A stretch of DNA of 39,906 nucleotides from Promethearchaeota archaeon. Its GTDB lineage: Archaea > Asgardarchaeota > Lokiarchaeia > Sigyniarchaeales > SOKP01. Location of the stretch: assembly GCA_011364975.1 (NCBI GenBank), contig RDOE01000026.1, positions 1 through 39,906 on the forward strand, read 5' to 3'. Under the pieces are notes generated by a model. It ran no database searches and was not told the DNA's origin. It was given only the letters and a program-made list of their open reading frames with translations. Positions within the stretch are counted from its first letter, which is position 1. Each line of letters opens with the position of its first letter. A program made the position numbers and the translations under genes. Below, piece by piece: positions 35,564 to 39,906 of the stretch.

Positions 35564-36337
35564 ATGCCCTCAATTCTTAGAAATAGTGATATCGAGCATA
35601 AACATACATTTATAGCTAAAATATTAGCAATTTGTTTTGGTGTAATATTATTCATTCATTTCTTAATTATTTCATTTCTCTTCTCATGGGCAGATTGGGT
35701 TGCGACGTTAATATTTAGTATGCTATTTATAGTACCGGGCTATTTATCTAATGCTGGAATGGTACTTGTAGGAGGTGGAAAGCCAATAGATAAGGGTAAA
35801 TATTGGAAAGATGGTAGAAGAATATTAGGGGACCATAAAACAATAGGGGGGTTTATTAAAGGACCATTGTACATAGGAATCCCTATAAGTCTAGGAATTT
35901 ATTTATTATTTTTTGTGTTATGGCCTTTTATTCAATTGATTCCAATTGAAGGAAAAACACTTGGAATTTACGCGTTATATACAGAAATTTTTGATTATCA
36001 ATACTATTTTATTGGAGGTACTTTTCCAATTGGGATTTTAATCATATTTATTAGAATTATCTTTTGTGCTTATGGTGCTGCTTTTGGAGATTTAGTAGGA
36101 TCATTTTTAAAAAGAAGAGTTAATATCGAAAGTGGTGCTCCTTTTTGGATTGTAGATCAATTAGATTTTGCACTTGGTTCAATATTTTTTGCTTCAATTC
36201 CTGTTATGTTTCTTCCAGGTTTTTATTTTGCTCCAGATATTAATATAATAATTTTTTTAATGATTTTAACTCCATCTGTAAGTATAATAGCAAATACAAT
36301 AGCATACATTATTGGCTTAAAAGATGTGCCTTGGTAA
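35564..36337 (+). CDS. carS: CDP-archaeol synthase
   Basis: An integral membrane enzyme that transfers CMP from CTP to unsaturated archaetidic acid to give CDP-archaeol, the branch point of archaeal ether phospholipids. Of its 257 residues, five to six hydrophobic stretches are membrane helices. The catalytic signature is AYGAAFGDLVGSFLKRR followed by WIVDQLDFALG, the archaeal form of the CDP-alcohol cytidylyltransferase motif (conserved DQxDF). KTIGGFIKGPLYIGIP is also typical. It is longer than many archaeal CarS (about 170) because of two extra hydrophobic segments. It stands alone on the plus strand and ends 11 bases before the convergent KH-protein gene. Confidence 0.92.
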   Translation: MPSILRNSDIEHKHTFIAKILAICFGVILFIHFLIISFLFSWADWVATLIFSMLFIVPGYLSNAGMVLVGGGKPIDKGKYWKDGRRILGDHKTIGGFIKGPLYIGIPISLGIYLLFFVLWPFIQLIPIEGKTLGIYALYTEIFDYQYYFIGGTFPIGILIIFIRIIFCAYGAAFGDLVGSFLKRRVNIESGAPFWIVDQLDFALGSIFFASIPVMFLPGFYFAPDINIIIFLMILTPSVSIIANTIAYIIGLKDVPW

Positions 36338-36348
36338 ATCCTATATAA

Positions 36349-36948
36349 TTACAAATTAAAAACTTCACATTTTATAATAATAGGAAAACCGTTATTTTCT
36401 TCACACTTCATATGATTTTCAAATATTCTATTAACTGCTTTTATGTAATTACCCTTACATCCAATAGCTATTCCTCTTTCAATAAAGGAAAGGAATCCTA
36501 TAATAATCTCCCTTTTACCTGTTTCGACGTTTATCTCAATTCGTAAATCATGGATGTAGGGGTCTGGAAAGAATGCAAATAATAGTTTTATCAATGTATC
36601 TTCTTCTCGAATTATGACCACTTTTTTTTGTACAAATCTTTTACGCATATAAGGCAATTTTGATTTCGCTTCAAAATAGTTCTCATTATTAATGAAAAAA
36701 AATACAAAATTTTTTATAATAATCACATTTCGTGGATAAATCTCGGTTATTTTATGAAAAAAATGAAAAAGAAGTAGTTCTTCATTTGAAAATTTTCGTT
36801 TAATCCGAACTTTTTGATAAAAAAGTATATTATCTAAAAATGAATTCTGAATTGTACTTAACATGTCAATTAATTTTTGTATGACATTATAAAGTCCACC
36901 TAAATTATACTCTACTATTACAAAATATTTAATTTCCCTTAGAACCAT
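36349..36948 (-). CDS. Probable KH-domain RNA-binding protein
   Basis: A 199-residue protein without close family recognition. Residues about 130-195 look like a NusA-type KH domain: REIIIGFLSFIERGIAIGCK, then NYIKAVNRIF, with the GxxG loop as GCKG (163-166) and a flanking helix. The preceding region (YIHDLRIEINVETG) could be a first degenerate KH or S1-like unit. The N-terminal half is helical and very basic and aromatic. RNA binding is therefore likely; a NusA-like role in transcription is possible. It is divergent from archease with only 32 bases between the two start codons, which implies overlapping promoters and perhaps shared control. Confidence 0.65.
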   Translation of the reverse strand: MVLREIKYFVIVEYNLGGLYNVIQKLIDMLSTIQNSFLDNILFYQKVRIKRKFSNEELLLFHFFHKITEIYPRNVIIIKNFVFFFINNENYFEAKSKLPYMRKRFVQKKVVIIREEDTLIKLLFAFFPDPYIHDLRIEINVETGKREIIIGFLSFIERGIAIGCKGNYIKAVNRIFENHMKCEENNGFPIIIKCEVFNL

Positions 36949-36980
36949 TATTATTTAAAATAAATTTAATTAGGTTATTT

Positions 36981-37418
36981 ATGAAAAACGCAGGTTTTGA
37001 ATTTAAAGAACATACTGCAGATATAAGAGTAAAAAGCTGGGGAAGATCTTTAGAGGAGGCTTTTTCCCAAACGGCGTATAGTCTAATGACTACACTTTCT
37101 CCCGATCTGAAAAAGATTAGCCCTATAGTTAAAAAAAAGATTAAAATTATAGCTGAAGATATTGGAGCCTTATTATTTGATTTTCTTTCAGAATTTCTCT
37201 ACATATTTGATGTTCAGGGTCTTATTTTTAGTAAAATTGATGTACTTTCAATAACAAAATCTAATAATAAGTATAAGTTAGTTGCTCAACTTCAGGGTGA
37301 AAACTTCAATTCGGAAAAGCATGATATCGGAACTGAAGTAAAAGCGATCACCTATTCTTTTATGAATATTGAGCAATCAGAAGATAGAGTTACGATAGAT
37401 ATTGTGTTTGATATATAG
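36981..37418 (+). CDS. Archease, activator of the RtcB RNA ligase
   Basis: A 145-residue archease. Its metal-site residues are recognisable: FKEHTADIRVKSWG with Asp14, and the C-terminal DIVFDI. The middle contains the family segment DIGALLFDFLSEFLYIFD. Archease speeds guanylylation of RtcB and allows multiple-turnover ligation and broader NTP use. The rtcB gene lies just 288 bases away, on the opposite strand, so the genes are neighbours although not an operon. The tRNA introns of this window are direct candidates for their substrates. Confidence 0.93.
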   Translation: MKNAGFEFKEHTADIRVKSWGRSLEEAFSQTAYSLMTTLSPDLKKISPIVKKKIKIIAEDIGALLFDFLSEFLYIFDVQGLIFSKIDVLSITKSNNKYKLVAQLQGENFNSEKHDIGTEVKAITYSFMNIEQSEDRVTIDIVFDI

Positions 37419-37488
37419 TTGAAATTTAGTAAAATATTCTCTTTTCTAACTACTATTATTCTAAAAAGAATCCATGTTTTTAGTTTGA

Positions 37489-37630
37489 TTTAAATAGATT
37501 ATTTATGATAATTCTATGATTGATGTTAAGTGAAGAACTAAAGTTTTTCAAACTAATCTAAAAAACACGGTAGGGGTAGATTTAAAATGCCTGGATCAGC
37601 TGGAGTCATTCCTAAAGCCTAATTTTTTTA
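37489..37630 (+). ncRNA. Unexplained transcribed-looking island between archease and rtcB
   Basis: The gap holds a TATA-like TTTAAATA at 37489-37496, a GC-richer stretch (about 37565-37619) and then a T-run at 37623-37629 with a second at 37643-37652. This is the layout of a small plus-strand gene of about 100 bases. It contains a tiny frame starting ATG at 37586 that would encode about 11 residues (MPGSAGVIPKA). I could not fit it to tRNA, SRP RNA, RNase P RNA or a clear C/D or H/ACA guide. It may be a small RNA, a micro-ORF or a gene remnant. Confidence 0.35.
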
Positions 37631-37705
37631 ACTAAAAATAGGCATTTATTTCTTTTTTTTTTATTTGTAAGAAAATACTAACCTTAGAAAAAGAGTGGAA
37701 AGAAA

Positions 37706-39178
37706 TTATCCTTTTACCACACCAACGGGAACAAGTCTAACTACTTTTTCTATTATACCTAAATCATGAGATACTTGTACCACTTGATCAATATCCTTAT
37801 AAGCTCCAGGAGCTTCTTCAGCTAAAACTTTTATCGAAGCTGCTTTTGCTAAAATCCCTTGATTTCCTAAATCTTGTTTAACTTGATTTCCCCAGTAACT
37901 TTTAATAGCTTTTGCCCTTGACATTACTCTGCCTGATCCGTGAGCGGTTGAACCGAAAGATAAATCCATTGCTTTCTGTTTTCCTACGCATAAATAAGAA
38001 GCAGATCCCATAGTGCCCGGAATTAATGCTGGTTGTCCTATACTTTTGTAATCTTGAGACAAATCAGGGTGGTTTGGTGGAAATGCTCTGGTGGCTCCTT
38101 TTCTATGTACGTTTAATTTCATTCTTTTTCCATCAACTTCGTGTTCTTCAATTTTAAGAATGTTATGACATACCCCATAAATTAAGTGCAAATCCAAATC
38201 GTCAACATCACGTTTAAACGCGCTTTCAAAAGTTTCTCTAAGCCAGTGAGTAATTAATTGTCGATTACAAAAACCAAAATTAGCTGCACTCGCCATTTGG
38301 CTCAAATAATTTTGAGCTTCTTTTGTATGGGCTGGAACTGATGCCAATTCCCTATCAGGAACTCTAACATTATACTTTTTCATTGCTTGCTCAATATTTC
38401 TAATAGAATCACTACATACTTGATGTCCAAGTGCTCTTGAACCGGTATGAATCATGACAGTTATTTGCTCTTTATCAATTATACCCAACTTTCTCGCGAT
38501 ATCCTCGTTATAAATTGTATCAACTTTTTGAATTTCGAGAAAATGGTTTCCACTTCCAAGAGAGCCTAGTTGTTTAAGAGCTCGTTGTTTAGCTTTTTGA
38601 GATACCAATTCAGCATTAGCATCCTTCAAATATCCATTCTCTTCGCAATGCGTTAAATCATCTGGAAGCGCATATCCATTTTCAAGGGCCCAATTTAACC
38701 CCTCATTAAGAACCTTATCTAATCCGGAATATGAAATGTTTAATTTCCCTTTGCTTCCTAAACCGGAGGGAATATTATTGAAAATATTATCTAAAAGCTC
38801 CGGAAGTACTGGACTAACATCTTTTAACGATAAATTAGTACGAAGAAGTCTAACTCCACAGTTAATATCATAACCTACTCCTCCAGGACTAACCATGCCC
38901 TCTTCCGCATCTGTTCCCGCAACACCTCCAATACAGAATCCATATCCTTGATGGGCATCAGAAAGTGCAATAGCATGCTTTTCAATGCCTGGAAGGCATG
39001 CAACATTACTAATTTGGTCTAAAGTTCTATCTTGCTTTATCAATTCTAAAATATATTCATTAGCATAAATATGAACGGGTACCTTCATCTGAAATTTTTC
39101 GATTTTCCCTTCAACCCGGGCCATCAACGTTTTTGGGGTGATCTCGTATACATTCTCTTCAATTTTTTTCACATTCAT
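37706..39178 (-). CDS. rtcB: RNA-splicing ligase RtcB (tRNA ligase)
   Basis: RtcB joins tRNA exon ends (2',3'-cyclic phosphate or 3'-phosphate with 5'-OH) using GTP and Mn. The 490 residues show all core motifs: GGVAGTDAEEGMVSPGGVGY, DINCGVRLLRTN with metal-binding Asp and Cys, GSLGSGNHFLE, MIHTGSRALGHQVC, and HGSGRVMSR in which His413 is the expected guanylylation site. The length is normal, so there is no intein. It is convergent with the small island and archease. It is the enzyme expected to mature the intron-containing tRNAs of this genome. The splicing endonuclease itself is not in the window. Confidence 0.97.
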   Translation of the reverse strand: MNVKKIEENVYEITPKTLMARVEGKIEKFQMKVPVHIYANEYILELIKQDRTLDQISNVACLPGIEKHAIALSDAHQGYGFCIGGVAGTDAEEGMVSPGGVGYDINCGVRLLRTNLSLKDVSPVLPELLDNIFNNIPSGLGSKGKLNISYSGLDKVLNEGLNWALENGYALPDDLTHCEENGYLKDANAELVSQKAKQRALKQLGSLGSGNHFLEIQKVDTIYNEDIARKLGIIDKEQITVMIHTGSRALGHQVCSDSIRNIEQAMKKYNVRVPDRELASVPAHTKEAQNYLSQMASAANFGFCNRQLITHWLRETFESAFKRDVDDLDLHLIYGVCHNILKIEEHEVDGKRMKLNVHRKGATRAFPPNHPDLSQDYKSIGQPALIPGTMGSASYLCVGKQKAMDLSFGSTAHGSGRVMSRAKAIKSYWGNQVKQDLGNQGILAKAASIKVLAEEAPGAYKDIDQVVQVSHDLGIIEKVVRLVPVGVVKG

Positions 39179-39415
39179 CCTAAACCAATAAGTGAATTAA
39201 TTTTCATAAATTTTGTGATTATTTTTTTCCACTATTTTCTGTAATAGATCAATGTTCTACTAACTATTTGAAAATGAATAATACCAAGAAGATTATAAAA
39301 TACCGAGACACTGAACATTTATATCCTGTTTTCAGTAGTTTGCCTTTTTTAAAGGTTTCTTTTTAAATCAAGTGAAATAGTGGAAGTTTTTAATGATAGT
39401 TCTAGAGTTTTTGGT

Positions 39416-39595
39416 ATGCTAAAAACTGTTTATTGTGATAAGTGTGGTGCCGTTATGAAACAAAAAACATGTGAGGGGACCTTCGGAATCAACGCAAGCT
39501 TACTCATATGCCCAAAATGCTCTTATAAATATGAGACTGGATTGCGTTATAATCCATATATTCAGGATTATGTAAAATACTACAAATATATTTAA
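39416..39595 (+). CDS. Small zinc-ribbon protein
   Basis: A protein of about 59 residues from ATG 39416 (MLKTVYCDKCGAVMKQK); the same frame could start at GTG 39380, twelve codons earlier. I prefer the ATG because it places the first CxxC close to the N-terminus as in RPB9/TFS-type ribbons. CDKC and CPKC form one zinc ribbon, and the C-terminus is rich in Tyr (YNPYIQDYVKYYKYI). It resembles the N-terminal half of archaeal TFS/RpoM but lacks the C-terminal cleavage domain. It may act as a transcription or translation accessory factor (inference). It is divergent from rtcB. Confidence 0.65.
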   Translation: MLKTVYCDKCGAVMKQKTCEGTFGINASLLICPKCSYKYETGLRYNPYIQDYVKYYKYI

Positions 39596-39637
39596 TCCTT
39601 TAACTTTTTCCAAACTGTCAAATGATGGGGAAGAAGT

Positions 39638-39906
39638 TTATTTAATATCGATAAACTTTAACAAGCCTAAATCGTCCAAATCGTCAATCATGACCTGAAT
39701 ATCTCCCACCGGTTTACCAGCCTCCTCCGCAATGTCCGATATCGTGTGAAACCCGTCCGCTAAATGTGCTATCTTGTAGGAATCCTCATCCAAAAAACCC
39801 TGCGTAATCACCTGGGTGGGAAGACGCTTGTTAGTCCATTCCGGCTTTTGATCTTGAACCTGATGTAGATCCTCCTCCGTAAGGACGAGCCCTTTCTTTT
39901 CAAGTT
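39638..39906 (-). CDS. C-terminal part of a gene with a winged-helix-like end, cut by the window edge
   Basis: The last 88 codons of a minus-strand frame end with TAA at 39638-39640; the rest lies beyond the window. The product ends in an acidic, helical domain: SYKIAHLADGFHTISDIAEE, AGKPVGDIQVMIDDLDDLG, then LLKFIDIK. This spacing of three helices and a final strand is like a winged helix, as in many archaeal regulators and roadblock-associated proteins. Base use differs from most of the window: G+C is 31 of 60 in 39721-39780 and 29 of 60 in 39841-39900. High expression or transfer could explain this. Function not known. Confidence 0.75.
   Translation of the reverse strand, partial: LEKKGLVLTEEDLHQVQDQKPEWTNKRLPTQVITQGFLDEDSYKIAHLADGFHTISDIAEEAGKPVGDIQVMIDDLDDLGLLKFIDIK

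Noticed and set aside
37515..37560. C/D-box guide RNA suggested by a TGATGT-like element
   Set aside because: No convincing D box (CTGA) at the right distance on the same strand and no terminal stem.
1..39906. CRISPR array, insertion sequence or defence island
   Set aside because: No regularly spaced repeats, transposase, nuclease cluster or phage genes were seen; the window is mainly housekeeping genes.

Overview
The window reads as chromosomal DNA of an Asgard archaeon (Promethearchaeota), most like an AT-rich Lokiarchaeia-type genome. The information-processing genes are archaeal: a one-piece RNA polymerase subunit B with RpoH, TFE, MBF1, both subunits of DNA polymerase D, Orc1/Cdc6, PAN, NAC, Cbf5, and RtcB with archease. 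CDP-archaeol synthase points to ether lipids. Two Ras/Rab-type small GTPases, one fused to a roadblock domain and one with a long tail ending in a zinc ribbon, are the Asgard signature. The lineage call is inference from gene content. Several genes use TTG as start codon.

Layout. 1-5.8 kb: 3' half of tRNA-Cys, panB, Rab-like GTPase, a double zinc-ribbon protein, a possible DUF2100 protein and an MfnA-type decarboxylase; PanB and the decarboxylase fit coenzyme A synthesis. 5.9-9.6 kb: MazG-like pyrophosphohydrolase, anaerobic ribonucleotide reductase NrdD without its activase, a cupin and a small membrane protein. 9.7-12.8 kb: NAC, a PUA protein, PAN and MBF1, a protein-biogenesis and turnover cluster. 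12.8-18.4 kb: a lone molybdopterin oxidoreductase, TFE, an unrecognised protein, a nucleotidyltransferase and two small membrane proteins. 18.4-24 kb: cbf5, methyltransferase, rpoH and rpoB on the minus strand, with tRNA-Lys upstream. 24-27.7 kb: thiL, tRNA-Thr, roadblock-GTPase, a crotonase and tRNA-Leu. 27.7-35.6 kb: a replication island of divergent DP2 and DP1 genes, a SWIM-like protein and Orc1/Cdc6, followed by a 303-base gap with one weak origin-box match. 35.6-39.9 kb: CDP-archaeol synthase, a KH-domain protein, archease, an unexplained small transcribed-looking island, RtcB, a small zinc ribbon and the end of a further gene.

The most striking local story is RNA splicing. tRNA-Lys(UUU) has a 30-nt intron, and tRNA-Leu(GAG) a 33-nt intron, inside the T-loop at position 59/60. 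tRNA-Leu has a second intron at 32/33. Each intron can be folded as a bulge-helix-bulge and its removal restores a standard loop. The ligase that would join such exons (RtcB) and its activator (archease) lie 10-13 kb away in the same window. No CRISPR array, insertion sequence, prophage or defence island was seen.
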